NCBI GenBank assembly: GCA_003134995.1 | Contig: PLDC01000015.1 | Span: 186,001 to 250,000 of the forward strand | Direction: 5' to 3' | DNA: 64,000 bases | DNA from: Acidobacteriaceae bacterium | GTDB lineage: Bacteria; Acidobacteriota; Terriglobia; Terriglobales; Acidobacteriaceae | Shown: piece after piece, positions 1 through 8,594 of the stretch | How the letters are laid out: each line of letters begins with the position of its first letter | Numbering within the stretch: the first letter of the stretch is position 1 | The notes under the pieces: model-generated | What the model saw: the letters and a program-made list of their open reading frames with translations, nothing else | Told to the model about the DNA's origin: nothing | Databases searched by the model: none | Position numbers and translations under genes: made by a program

Positions 1-1480
1 CCTTTCAGTATTCTTATTTCTTCTTGGAGTGGCTCTCGCCGCTCACTCCAGCGAAAGCCAGCCGGTAAATTCCATCCAGTTGATGGCTTGGTTGACTGCG
101 GGCGTACCGAACAATCGCCTGGTACGCATCGTGCAAGAACGCGGCCTGGCAAGCGTTCCCGGCAAAGACCAGATTCATCAGCTAGAGGTCGCCGGCGCGG
201 ATGCAAATCTGCTCCGGACGCTGACGGATGCGAAGTCGTCCGCCACAAGTTCTTCCGCGAGCGCAGCTTCCGGAATTTCCGAGGCAAAGATTCCCGCAGC
301 GATTGTGCAAGCCGCGGCTCAAGCCCATGCTCAACGCTTCCACGAAGCCGAACTAGCCCTGCGCCAAGCTCTGACCACCGATTCCGAAAACGCTGCGCTG
401 CACTTCGCCCTGGCAGCGATGCTTCGCCAACTAGGAAATTTCGACGAGGCCTTCGAGGAGTTCACGCGCTCCGCGCAACTCATGCCCGACCTCCCCGAAA
501 ACCACAGCGCCCTCGCTTACATTTTCTATCTCGTGGATGACGGCCCGAACGCGATCGCCGAAGCGCGCACCGCCCTGAGTATGGATCCGCAAAACGCCGA
601 GGGCTATCAGTTCTTGGGTCTGGCTTTGTACTCGAACGGAAAATACGGCGCGGCGGTTCACGCTTTCGACGAATCTCTCGCCCGCGATGCCAGCAACGTC
701 GATGCCTATTACGATCTCGGCATCACCTTTAATGCCGAGGGAAATGATTCCGCAGCTATCGCCGCCTATCGCCAGGCTCTTCATCTGAATCCGGCTTTCT
801 GGCAGGCCCATTCCAATCTCGCGCTGATTTTGCACGAGCAACACAAGCTCGACGAAGCCGTTGCCGAATATCAGGAAGCCAAGCGCCTCGCGCCCGAGGA
901 AGCGTCCGTTCGCAACAACCTGGGCAACACTTACTGCGATAAAGGCGACTTCGACGCTGCCATCGTCGAAATGCGCGAACTTTACCGCCAGCATCCCGAA
1001 TGGGAGCAAGGGCACGGATGCCTGGCTCGCGCCTACATGTCGAAGAAGGATTACCCGAACGCCATCGACGAATTACAGCTGTCGGTTCGCCAGAATCCCA
1101 CCGGCGCAACAGAACACCGCGTCCTGGGCGAAGCTTTGTTGTTGAATGACAAGATCGACGACGGCGTGAAAGAGTTGCGCCTCGCAGTCAGCCTCAATCC
1201 CGATTCTGACGCTACGCATCGCGCTCTCGGCACAGCGCTCTTTCAGCAACGCCTGCTTCCCGCGGCGGAAAAAGAATTCCGCGAAGCGCTTCGCCTCAAT
1301 GCGTCGCCGGACAACCATTACGCACTCGCGGCCTGCCTGATGACCATGGACCGTTACGAAGAAGCGTTGTCAGAACTGGAAACCGCCGCGCGCCTCGACC
1401 CGGAGCGCAAGCTCTACCAGGCTCGCCGCGACGAGCTGCAGAAGCTGATACAGACGCAGTCAGAAGTGCAGAGTAAATGA
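1..1480 (+). CDS. TPR-repeat protein, 5' end cut by window edge
   Basis: The frame is open from base 2, and the residues before the first in-frame GTG (29) read LSVFLFLLGVALAAHS, a signal-peptide core. The gene therefore starts upstream of the window and the product is probably exported. From about residue 95 onward the protein is a run of roughly ten 34-residue TPR units with the usual W/L-G-Y-A-F-P pattern, for example units with LNPAFWQAHSNLALI and LDPERKLYQ. Before them lies a short region with a VPNNRLVRIV motif of the kind found in acidobacterial TPR proteins. TPR arrays mediate protein-protein contacts; the partner is unknown. A 91-nt gap separates it from the next gene on the same strand. 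No catalytic domain is visible. Confidence 0.85.
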   Translation, partial: LSVFLFLLGVALAAHSSESQPVNSIQLMAWLTAGVPNNRLVRIVQERGLASVPGKDQIHQLEVAGADANLLRTLTDAKSSATSSSASAASGISEAKIPAAIVQAAAQAHAQRFHEAELALRQALTTDSENAALHFALAAMLRQLGNFDEAFEEFTRSAQLMPDLPENHSALAYIFYLVDDGPNAIAEARTALSMDPQNAEGYQFLGLALYSNGKYGAAVHAFDESLARDASNVDAYYDLGITFNAEGNDSAAIAAYRQALHLNPAFWQAHSNLALILHEQHKLDEAVAEYQEAKRLAPEEASVRNNLGNTYCDKGDFDAAIVEMRELYRQHPEWEQGHGCLARAYMSKKDYPNAIDELQLSVRQNPTGATEHRVLGEALLLNDKIDDGVKELRLAVSLNPDSDATHRALGTALFQQRLLPAAEKEFREALRLNASPDNHYALAACLMTMDRYEEALSELETAARLDPERKLYQARRDELQKLIQTQSEVQSK

Positions 1481-1601
1481 AAGCCGCGATCTGCCGGCAG
1501 CGTAGCGCCGGAGGACACTGCCGGGCACTGTACTCCCGGCATTAACGGCGGGGCCGTAAGACTGCTTAGACTTGAAGACAGGCATTCGGGGAGATTCGAT
1601 C

Positions 1602-2294
1602 ATGGATATGACGCGATCCACAACAGCCGCAGCCGCTCAACCGGCAAAGTCCGCCGTGCCGGAAACCGATGTCCGGAAAACTGATTCCCTAAGCACCGAT
1701 CCTCGAAGTAACGTTCGCAACGATCTGCGCAACGCGGTGCGCCATGAGTCAGCCACCTCGCGTAAGCCCTCGACCTCTGGCTACGGCATGCCTTGCGCCA
1801 GTTGCCGTCTCTATTACCCCGCCGATCTTGACTCGTGCCCGGCGTGCAACAGTAAAGTGCGGGTTTCTCCTAACGTGGTTCCGGCCATTCCAAAAACGCA
1901 GGCCGCAGCTGAACCGTTGCCCGATACCGCCGTCGTTGAGCAGGAGCGGGAAGCTTTTCTGAAAGAGTTTAAGTCTCAGCTTTTTGCCGCGCATGCGGAA
2001 GTCACGACTTCGCCTGTGGCGTGTACGCTGGGCGAACATCACGGCCCGGGCGCCGAGGCGGCCTCGATCTGCAAGCCTTGTTACGACCGCCTGCAAGAAC
2101 GCGCGGATGTTTACGAAGCTGCCCTGCACATCGACCTGAAAGAAGCGGCGCAGATTATCTACGACGCAGTCTGGGCCGATCCCTCAGACCCCAGCAAGAC
2201 TTACACCAACGCGGCCAGCGCTCTGCTCAGCGAATTGCGCAAGCGCTCCGGAGTCTCCAGCCTGCTCGGCCCATTTCAGCCGTTGGGCAATTGA
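1602..2294 (+). CDS. Hypothetical protein with a zinc-ribbon-like segment
   Basis: About 230 residues. I chose the ATG at 1602 because GGGGAG lies 8 nt upstream; a TTG at 1572 extends the frame by ten residues. The first 60 residues are Ala/Ser/Thr-rich and probably disordered. A CxxC...CxxC zinc-ribbon pattern follows (CASCRLYYPADLDSCPAC). A second Cys/His cluster (CTLGEHH, then CKPC) sits in the middle, and the C-terminal 80 residues look alpha-helical (DLKEAAQIIYDAVW). I do not recognise a named family. It lies between the TPR gene and a convergent secreted protein and has no obvious operon partner. Confidence 0.7.
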   Translation: MDMTRSTTAAAAQPAKSAVPETDVRKTDSLSTDPRSNVRNDLRNAVRHESATSRKPSTSGYGMPCASCRLYYPADLDSCPACNSKVRVSPNVVPAIPKTQAAAEPLPDTAVVEQEREAFLKEFKSQLFAAHAEVTTSPVACTLGEHHGPGAEAASICKPCYDRLQERADVYEAALHIDLKEAAQIIYDAVWADPSDPSKTYTNAASALLSELRKRSGVSSLLGPFQPLGN

Positions 2295-2341
2295 TCAGAT
2301 CTGCCATTAGAGCGGTGAGCAGTGATTTGTAGGGAAGCGAA

Positions 2342-2857
2342 CTATTCCGGCTTCACCGCGACCCATTTCTTTCCCGCGTATAACTTGTACCCGGTTCCGT
2401 CCTCAACCATCTTCAGCGGCACAGCCCGCTTCAACTCCGCATCGGTGGAGTAAGGAACGCTGAGTACGTCTTCGCTGGCCACGTTCATGACGATGAACTT
2501 GTCCTTGGTAAACCCGAAGCCGTATTCTCCCGGCGCAAGCTCAGAGCCGCCGATATTCAGTTTGGATTCGGTGATCAGCATGCCCTGATATTTCTCTTTG
2601 ATCCCCGACGAATATCCCGAGGCGTCCACCAGCGCGCCGAATGTGACCATGCCGCCGGCGGTTTCAAATCCTGTCGCGTTCCGCAGTTGCACCGTGGCCT
2701 TCTGTCCGCGAAAGAAAAATTCCGCCGGCGCTACCTTCGTGAGTTCGTCGCTGCTCAACAGATGCTGCGTGGTTTTCTGCGCCAGGGCTGGAGTAAAAAG
2801 GGCTGAAGCAAGAAGCAGGGCTACGAAAGTCATGACCGTCACGCGCGCGTTCTTCAT
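2342..2857 (-). CDS. Secreted hypothetical protein
   Basis: About 171 residues. The start at 2857 is preferred over 2899 because it puts a clean signal peptide at the N-terminus (MKNARVTVMTFVALLL... ending ALA-Q) with GAGGA about 10 nt upstream. The mature part is predicted beta-rich, with KATVQLRNATGFETAGG and a LAPGEYGFGF motif typical of small beta-sandwich exported proteins. No catalytic motif is visible. It is convergent with the zinc-ribbon gene (47 nt apart). Function unknown; I infer an exported or periplasmic location. Confidence 0.75.
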   Translation of the reverse strand: MKNARVTVMTFVALLLASALFTPALAQKTTQHLLSSDELTKVAPAEFFFRGQKATVQLRNATGFETAGGMVTFGALVDASGYSSGIKEKYQGMLITESKLNIGGSELAPGEYGFGFTKDKFIVMNVASEDVLSVPYSTDAELKRAVPLKMVEDGTGYKLYAGKKWVAVKPE

Positions 2858-3086
2858 CAATGATTTGTCCTCGATCAATATGGGAGTTGGAAAGCTCATG
2901 GGAAATCTAGTCTATCCCGGCGTCGGGGCGCAAATCCTGCGGGAAAATTGTCCCTTTGCAAAGTCAAAAGCCGCCAAGTTGTTGATTCTGCAGCGGGCCT
3001 CGCGGCGGGGTTCTCGCATATAGCATAAAGATATAGCAAAAGCGTCTCTAAGTGCATGAATCCAAAGGATCGATTTCGGGCCTTGT

Positions 3087-3104
3087 AGGTAAATCGATTT
3101 ACCT
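3087..3104. promoter_or_regulatory. Perfect 18-bp palindrome, candidate operator
   Basis: AGGTAAATCGATTTACCT is identical to its own reverse complement, with the central CG typical of LacI/GalR-type operators. It lies in the 594-nt gap between two divergent genes: 230 nt from the start of the secreted protein (2857) and 348 nt from the ada start (3452). The rest of the gap holds one dispersed-repeat copy (3323-3352) and no convincing gene. Confidence 0.45.
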
Positions 3105-3322
3105 CGCCGGTGGCGCGGCTCCCGAAAAAGGGTGACCCTAGAAGTGTGCATTTTGATTTTCTCGCGCTCCACGGCCTCCAGGACGCTCTAGCGGCCATGT
3201 GCACGAAGGCCGGCGACCGATGAAAGTCAGGCGGCGGTAATCGACCAATGCGCGGCGCGTAGGCAATTGCTGCAGGCTAAGGAGTTAGCGAGATGAGAGA
3301 GGCTTAGCCTTGGGAACCCACA

Positions 3323-3352
3323 CTGTCGTCTCTCGCTCTGCTCGGGATGACA
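3323..3352. repeat. Dispersed repeat copy (diverged)
   Basis: CTCGGGATGACA with a preceding TCTCGCTCTGC matches, with a few changes, the arms of the long inverted repeat at 8463-8565. Related copies lie at 10936-10953 and 51611-51655. It is intergenic, upstream of ada. Confidence 0.6.
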
Positions 3353-3451
3353 CCATCCAAAAAGGGGCGATGACGTTGAGCCTGCTTTCTTGCTTTGCCC
3401 GCAAGATTCGGATAGTCCATTGCCGCGCTCACGCCTTACGCTGTCTCTATC

Positions 3452-4648
3452 ATGATTTCCACCAACGCGACTTTCCCAGCCTTGACTGACGATGCCATAC
3501 TCGTTGAGGTCGTAACCCGCTCCATGCCTGTGGCCCACTCCAACTCGATTAAGCCCAGCTCGATCAAGCCCGCCTCGATCAAGCCCAAAGAGATCAAGCC
3601 AGCCGACGACCTGCGCTGGAACGCAGTCTGCGCGCGCGATCCCGAGCACGATGGAAAGTTCGTTTTCGCTGTCGCCAGCACGGGCATCTATTGCCGGCCA
3701 TCGTGTGCGGCGCGGCGGCCGAGGCGCGAGAATGTCGCGTTCTACTTGCATCCTGACCAGGCCGAGAAAGCTGGCTATCGCGCGTGCCTGCGCTGCCGGC
3801 CGCGCTCTGCATCGGCCAGTGGCAATCCGCAATCAGACTCAGCCAAAGAAATCTGCCGCTACATTGAGCAGCACCTTGATGAGCCGATCACGCTCGAGCG
3901 CCTGGGCAAAGTATTTCATCAAAGCCCGTTTCACTTGCAGCGGCGCTTCAAGGCTGCGCTTGGAATTACGCCGCGCGAGTACGCCGATTCCTGCCGCCTG
4001 CGCCAACTCAAGCGCAACCTGCAAGCCGGAGACAACGTGACTCGCGCCATGTATGACGCTGGATACGGCTCCAGTAGCCGGCTCTACGAGAAGACAGCGT
4101 CGCAACTCGGCATGACGCCAGATAAATATCGGCGCGGCGCGATCGCTGCCTCGATTCGCTACGCCTGCGCAGATTCGCCTCTGGGACGCATGCTGATCGC
4201 GGCCACCGATCGCGGCGTCTGCTCGATTCAGTTCGCGCGCTCCGATGGAGAGTTGCTCGAAGGCCTGAAGCGCGAGTTCCCCTTCGCCGTGCGCAAACTC
4301 GACGATGGCGGATTGCAGGCGTGGATCGAAGCTGTGCTGGCGAAGATGACCGGGCGCGAGCTGAACGCCGCTCTGCCTTTAGATATTCGCGCAACAGCAT
4401 TTCAGCGGCGCGTGTGGACTTATCTGCAGTCGATTCCGTTCGGCGCGACGCAATCGTACAAGCAAGTGGCGGAAGGTATCGGGCAACCCAGCGCGAGCCG
4501 AGCTGTGGCGCGGGCCTGCGCGACGAATCCCGTGGCGGTTGCGATTCCGTGTCATCGCGTGGTCCGCGAAGATGGCAACATCAGCGGCTACCGCTGGGGC
4601 GCCGATCGCAAGAAGGCGCTGCTGGCGATAGAACAGCGCGGAGTTTGA
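3452..4648 (+). CDS. ada: Ada: DNA-methylation response regulator and O6-methylguanine methyltransferase
   Basis: 398 residues, near the normal length. Residues about 52-118 form the Ada zinc-binding N-domain, with Cys81, Cys85, Cys112 and Cys115 as the four zinc ligands; one of them accepts methyl from phosphotriesters. Residues about 125-225 are an AraC-type helix-turn-helix (SPFHLQRRFKAALGITPREY). The C-terminus is the methylguanine transferase domain, with the active-site PCHRV (Cys367). Ada repairs methylated DNA by suicidal methyl transfer and, once methylated, activates the adaptive response. The first 50 residues are unusual: a SIKP motif occurs in four near-tandem copies (15-nt DNA repeats at 3545-3604). 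The true start may be internal, because no good ribosome binding site precedes 3452. It is a single gene with no operon partner. Confidence 0.95.
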   Translation: MISTNATFPALTDDAILVEVVTRSMPVAHSNSIKPSSIKPASIKPKEIKPADDLRWNAVCARDPEHDGKFVFAVASTGIYCRPSCAARRPRRENVAFYLHPDQAEKAGYRACLRCRPRSASASGNPQSDSAKEICRYIEQHLDEPITLERLGKVFHQSPFHLQRRFKAALGITPREYADSCRLRQLKRNLQAGDNVTRAMYDAGYGSSSRLYEKTASQLGMTPDKYRRGAIAASIRYACADSPLGRMLIAATDRGVCSIQFARSDGELLEGLKREFPFAVRKLDDGGLQAWIEAVLAKMTGRELNAALPLDIRATAFQRRVWTYLQSIPFGATQSYKQVAEGIGQPSASRAVARACATNPVAVAIPCHRVVREDGNISGYRWGADRKKALLAIEQRGV

Positions 4649-4790
4649 ATGCGAGAACTCGGGCTTCGGCAATTGATCCCACATAGGAATTAGCGGACCG
4701 ATTTAACCAGAGCACCGTGAATGAGTAGGCTACGGTTAATCGATCCGGCTTCGATCACTCTTCAGTGTTGAAAGGCGCAAAATTATCCCC

Positions 4791-4820
4791 TTGCCCGTTG
4801 TGTATCCAAACGGATACAAT
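4791..4820 (+). promoter_or_regulatory. Promoter with overlapping operator for the toxin-antitoxin pair
   Basis: TTGCCC (4791-4796), an 18-nt spacer and TACAAT (4815-4820) form a sigma-70-like promoter. The inverted repeat TGTATCC-aaac-GGATACA (4801-4818) covers the spacer and most of the -10 box. The expected start point falls at about 4827, two nt before the GTG of the toxin, so the transcript would be nearly leaderless. This is the expected layout for autorepression by the antitoxin or the complex. Confidence 0.65.
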
Positions 4821-4828
4821 AAAGCGAT

Positions 4829-5134
4829 GTGAATACGTTCGTTCGGTCATCCGATTTCGATGTGTGGCTATCCACCCTTGCCGACCAAAAAGCAAAAGCC
4901 AGAATTCTGGCTCGCCTTCTCAGTGCGGCATTCGGGAATTTCGGCGATTGTGAGCCCGTCGGCGAGGGCGTGTCGGAAATGCGCATTCATGTCGGAGCAG
5001 GATATCGGGTTTATTACACGCGAACCGGAACAACTCTCTATGCTCTGCTGGCTGGCGGCGTGAAGGCATCGCAGGCGAAGGACATCATGCGAGCGAAAAA
5101 GATGGCTCGTGAACTCAAGGGGAAGAAACGTTGA
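4829..5134 (+). CDS. HigB/RelE-like toxin (phage Gp49-like family)
   Basis: 101 residues from a GTG start. The sequence fits the putative addiction-module killer family: FDVWLSTLADQKAKARILARL, then the conserved GEGVSEMRIHVGAGYRVYYT strand, then a basic C-terminus (KKMARELKGKKR). Family members are RelE-fold ribonucleases that cut mRNA on the ribosome. The toxin-first order and the 4-nt overlap with the next gene match HigBA-type pairs. The palindrome immediately upstream supports autoregulation. Confidence 0.88.
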   Translation: MNTFVRSSDFDVWLSTLADQKAKARILARLLSAAFGNFGDCEPVGEGVSEMRIHVGAGYRVYYTRTGTTLYALLAGGVKASQAKDIMRAKKMARELKGKKR

Positions 5135-5430
5135 AAAGGAAAAAAACCTACAAAGCATTTGATGCGGCAGAGTATCTCGATAACGATGCGGTCATTGCGG
5201 AGTATCTTTCGGCGGCTGCCGAAGACTCAAATCCCGATGTCTTCATTGCCGCACTCGGCGATGTGGCAAAGGCGCGAGGCATGGCGCAGATCGCGAAAGA
5301 CTCAGGGCTTGGCCGGGAGAGCTTGTACAAGGCGCTGAGCGCAGGCGCACATCCGCGATTTGAAACTATCAGTTGTGTGCTGCGCGCTCTTGGCGTGAAG
5401 TTTGCCGTTGTCGATGAACAGGGAAGCTAA
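5131..5430 (+). CDS. HigA-like antitoxin (putative addiction-module antidote)
   Basis: 99 residues. It starts at a TTG that overlaps the toxin stop codon (TTGA), so the two are translationally coupled. The N-terminus has the family signature AEYLDNDAVIAEYLSAA. A Cro/CI-like helix-turn-helix follows at about residues 46-90 (MAQIAKDSGLGRESLYKALS). It should neutralise the upstream RelE-like toxin and bind the palindrome at 4801-4818. That pairing is inferred from family behaviour and adjacency. Confidence 0.88.
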   Translation: MKRKKTYKAFDAAEYLDNDAVIAEYLSAAAEDSNPDVFIAALGDVAKARGMAQIAKDSGLGRESLYKALSAGAHPRFETISCVLRALGVKFAVVDEQGS

Positions 5431-5515
5431 CAGGATTGGCTGGCGTCAAGAGCGAGCGTCAACGCTTAGGTCTGATACGCTGGCCTGGATGCTAAGATCA
5501 AGATGAGGTAGGAAC

Positions 5516-5782
5516 ATGGCAGCTCTCGATTGGTCGCGATGTCCCGCCGTGGAGAGCGTCCCTGGCAAGCGCAGTGGCGCATGGGTGTTTAAGGACACTC
5601 GTAGGCTGGTCGCCACGGTTTTTGAGAACCTCGAATCCGGCGCAAGCATCGAAGAAATCATGGAGTGGTTCGGCGTGACGCGGGAGCAAATTCAGGCAGT
5701 GCTCGAATTTGCCGCCCGCAGCCTCGACGCGCCGCCGATTCCTGCTGGTGCAACTGCCTCGGCCGATGCGCATTCTCTTTGA
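5516..5782 (+). CDS. DUF433 protein, likely antitoxin
   Basis: 88 residues. The pattern RCPAVESVPGKRSGAW, then FKDTRRLVATVFENL and GASIEEIMEWFGVTREQI is the DUF433 winged-helix signature, ending in AVLEFAA. DUF433 proteins commonly precede PIN-like DUF5615 toxins in two-gene modules, and a truncated DUF5615-like frame overlaps its 3' end (5766-5782). GTAGG lies about 6 nt upstream of the ATG. It probably survives as an orphan antitoxin. Confidence 0.8.
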   Translation: MAALDWSRCPAVESVPGKRSGAWVFKDTRRLVATVFENLESGASIEEIMEWFGVTREQIQAVLEFAARSLDAPPIPAGATASADAHSL

Positions 5783-5927
5783 TCACGGCACTCCAAGCGG
5801 CATTGCCGCGTCGCTTTCGGACCACGACGTTACGGAGGCGATAGAGCGCGGCTGGGACAGGATTTCTAACGGCGAGCTGCTCAGAGTGGCCGAGGCCGAA
5901 ACTAGCTCGCAACACTTTCAACCTTGA
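5766..5927 (+). pseudogene. Truncated DUF5615-type PIN-like toxin
   Basis: The frame starts MRILFDHGTP, the family's N-terminus, and continues ERGWDRISNGELLRVAEAE. It stops after 53 codons where complete members run to about 110-120 residues. The region with the third acidic residue (typically a VTTDxxL strand) is missing. Homology ends near 5900, exactly where the convergent HNH-like gene ends (5902). A recombination event that brought in that gene would explain the truncation. Confidence 0.7.
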
Positions 5928-6663
5928 GAGTTTTCCACCTGACGGCGTAGTCCTTAAAGTCCCTGTTGGTTCTCAGGACATCAAACGGCGGCCAGCACAA
6001 ACCAACGGGAAGCCATTGCAAGGGCCAGAACGGTACAGACAAACTTTCGAATTCGGCGGCGGGGCCAAACTTGAGACCTTGCTTGCTCGGGAGAACGACC
6101 CCAACGACCTGGAAGACCAAACGGCCAATCGCGTATGTACATACGTATGTCTCGATGTCACTTTTCGGGGTAAGGTTACCTTTCGTGTAACACGTAAGAA
6201 CCTCGCCGTTTCTCGGAGCAATGGACGCAGCCATCCACATAGCCACGGTCGTGGTAGGAATAGCAAGCGTCTCTCGGAACCGATGGCGAACCTCTCTCGA
6301 AAAGAATGGCGGCCTGTTGCGGCTCACATGGTCAAAAACGACGGCAGTCTTAAACGCAAAAATAGCAAGTGATTGGGCGCGCGCCTTATCCAGAACTGTG
6401 CCGGGTTTAAGGTGGATCAATTCCGTCATTGCTGGTTTCGCATGATTGTTCTCAATTTTGCTCATCCAGCCTTCGTTGCACGGCTTGCAGACGACTCTTG
6501 CTTTCCAGTTAAGATTGTCGGATACCCATTGCTGAAGTATGTTGCCGTGCTGATCGCGGCGGGTGAATCTCTTTTTGCCGGGAAAAAGAGCATTCATCCA
6601 ATCGCTCCATAAGTGTTCGAGGGACAGGTTGGCTGTCTCCGTGCAGAACGCACACTCTGGCAT
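5902..6663 (-). CDS. HNH-endonuclease-like protein
   Basis: 253 residues. Cys4 and Cys7 (MPECAFC), the central EHLWSDW with His17, and CKPCN (Cys59, Cys62, Asn63) give the CxxC...H...CxxCN arrangement of treble-clef HNH proteins. The remaining about 190 residues have no motif I recognise, though a hydrophobic stretch (LVFQVVGVVL) is visible. It is convergent with, and overlaps the end of, the truncated PIN-like gene, and reads as a later arrival. Nuclease activity is plausible but not shown by a full catalytic HNH triad. Confidence 0.65.
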   Translation of the reverse strand: MPECAFCTETANLSLEHLWSDWMNALFPGKKRFTRRDQHGNILQQWVSDNLNWKARVVCKPCNEGWMSKIENNHAKPAMTELIHLKPGTVLDKARAQSLAIFAFKTAVVFDHVSRNRPPFFSREVRHRFRETLAIPTTTVAMWMAASIAPRNGEVLTCYTKGNLTPKSDIETYVCTYAIGRLVFQVVGVVLPSKQGLKFGPAAEFESLSVPFWPLQWLPVGLCWPPFDVLRTNRDFKDYAVRWKTLKVESVAS

Positions 6664-6727
6664 TAGAGGATTTTAGTGGAATTCGGCGCGAAGTGAGTAA
6701 TCCCGCATAATTCCGACGTCGACATCT

Positions 6728-8059
6728 CTACGAGCGCGAACGGGATGGGCGCTCGTGGTTTCGAACGACAGCCCAGTTAAGGAGGGCCAGAGCGATCGTG
6801 GCAATCAGAATCAGGGACTGGCCAAAGTCCACGCGCGTGGCCAGAATCAGGCACAGGATCACGCCCAGCACGGCGAGGAAATTTCCTGCGGGTAGTTGGA
6901 ACATTGCGTTTGCGCCTTCGGGATTCTTGCGGCGGAGAATGGGCAGGGCTGCGCAGCCTACGGCGTAATAGAGCAGACGCGCTACGGCGGATAAAGTTAC
7001 GTTCCATTTGAAGTCGCCGAGCAGCGCCAATCCCCAGACCATGGCTGCGAAGACGAGGATCGACACATACGGCGTGTGAAAACGGCGATGGATCGTGGCG
7101 AACACCTTGGGGAAGTCTCCTTGTTCGGCCAGGGCGAAGGGGACGCGCGGCATCGCTAGAATTTTTGCGCTGAGATATCCGTAGAAAGAAATCAGTGCGC
7201 CGATCGCAACCAGCGCCGCGCCTACGGGACCGACCGCCAGCCTCGCCACGTCGGCGAGAGGTCGCTGACTGTGAGCAGCGTCAGGCAGAACTCCGACGAC
7301 GACCCACTGGATCAGCGCGTAGATCACTGTGCATGCCAGCAATGCCATGAAAAGCGCGAAGGGAGCGTCGCGGCGGGGATCTTTCGCTTCGCTCATGGGC
7401 GCGAGCGCGGTCTCGAATCCGCCATAGGCGAAGACCAGAAGCAGCATGGCCTTCAGCCATTGGCTGGTGTTGGGAGACGCGACTGCTGGGCTCGCGATCG
7501 TCCAGTGGTGTTGTTGAAGCACGAACAGCCCCAAAACAATAACCGCGAATAGCGGCACAAGTTTGGCGGCGGTAAAGAAGTTGCTCACGTGCGCTCCGGC
7601 ACGCACTCCGCGAATGTTGATGAAAGTTAAAAGGCCCACCAGCGCGGTGAGGATGATGGCGCGTGGCAGCGGATCTTTGGCGTGGGGGAAAAATTCTCCC
7701 AGGTAAATCACAAACAGATTGGCGTTTGCGGCGGGCGCGGCGACTTGCCCGAGCCAGAGCATCCATGCGGTCTGAATGCCCATGAGGCGCCCGAAGGCGA
7801 CGCGGGCGTAGAGGTAGGGGCCGCCGGCCTGGTGAAAGCGCGACGCAACCTCGGCGAAGCAGGCGATGATGACGCTCATGCCGGCGCCGGCGGCGAGCAC
7901 GGCATACGGGCTGAAGTTGCCGATGAGCGCGGCCACAGTCGAGGGAAGGCCGAAGACTCCACTGCCGATGATGGAGTTCACGACGAGCGCGACCAGGCTC
8001 CAGCGTCCGATGGCGCGGATCAGTTGGCGCGGGGGTTGGGCTGCGGCGGCGGATTCCAT
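6728..8059 (-). CDS. APC-superfamily amino-acid permease
   Basis: 443 residues with about 12 predicted membrane segments. The first segment carries the APC signature SIIGSGVFGLPS. FAEVASRFHQAGGPYLYARVAFG after TM2 and TM3 is the consensus for amino-acid/polyamine antiporters. It is an inner-membrane transporter; the substrate cannot be read from the sequence. It is a single gene, with about 60 nt to the HNH-like gene and a 535-nt gap upstream. Several long frames on the opposite strand are shadows. Confidence 0.9.
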   Translation of the reverse strand: MESAAAAQPPRQLIRAIGRWSLVALVVNSIIGSGVFGLPSTVAALIGNFSPYAVLAAGAGMSVIIACFAEVASRFHQAGGPYLYARVAFGRLMGIQTAWMLWLGQVAAPAANANLFVIYLGEFFPHAKDPLPRAIILTALVGLLTFINIRGVRAGAHVSNFFTAAKLVPLFAVIVLGLFVLQQHHWTIASPAVASPNTSQWLKAMLLLVFAYGGFETALAPMSEAKDPRRDAPFALFMALLACTVIYALIQWVVVGVLPDAAHSQRPLADVARLAVGPVGAALVAIGALISFYGYLSAKILAMPRVPFALAEQGDFPKVFATIHRRFHTPYVSILVFAAMVWGLALLGDFKWNVTLSAVARLLYYAVGCAALPILRRKNPEGANAMFQLPAGNFLAVLGVILCLILATRVDFGQSLILIATIALALLNWAVVRNHERPSRSRS

Positions 8060-8462
8060 CCGTGCGTTTGTATCATAAGAGGCGCTGAAACTGGGAGTTC
8101 TGTGCGGGGCGCCGCGCTTCGCGCAGGCTTAAACCCTTCGGCTTAGCTCAGGGCAAACTCACGAGGCGGCTGTCGCCACATGGTCTCTATGAATCCCAAA
8201 GGGCTCTGGTGACTTTGGAGCTAGCGGCGAGTGCACTGATGGTCGATACCCGAGAAGCCCGCACATTGGATTAAAATCTGACTGCGCCGAACGTGACGTC
8301 GTCCTGTGCGGTGAGAAGCCTTGCCAGTGGCCGCGTTCGGGGCTATGCGCTCAGGCAAGTTACCTTGCAGACCAAAGTAATTGCTTGAATTACGAAAGCG
8401 CATGATCGTGGGACATCTATCCGCTCGGCGCTGCCGATGAGATGTTCAAGCACGCGCACCAG
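8060..8462. other. Intergenic region, no gene supported
   Basis: About 400 nt upstream of the permease. I see no coding frame with a ribosome binding site. The segment CTTCGGCTTAGCTCAGGGC near 8130 resembles the dispersed repeat family. Confidence 0.5.
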
Positions 8463-8565
8463 CTGTCATCCCGAGCGAAGCGAGGGATCTTGGTGTTTGC
8501 CTCGGGCGGCGGTGCAAACTGGTGCGGGCAAGAACCAAGATCCCTCGCTTCGCTCGGGATGACAG
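8463..8565. repeat. 31-bp perfect inverted repeat (dispersed REP-like element)
   Basis: The left arm (8463-8493) and right arm (8535-8565) are perfect reverse complements over 31 bp, separated by 41 nt. The arm contains TCATCCCGAGCGAAGCGAGG, itself partly palindromic. Partial copies lie at 3323-3352, 10936-10953 and 51611-51655. It is a strong cruciform or mRNA hairpin, 29 nt before the next gene's start. Confidence 0.9.
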
Positions 8566-8594
8566 CGTTAACATTTTCATTATTATTGCGGCCC

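Noticed and set aside
7271..8146. Long plus-strand frames opposite the permease
   Set aside because: They are shadows of a clear permease gene, with atypical composition and no ribosome binding site.
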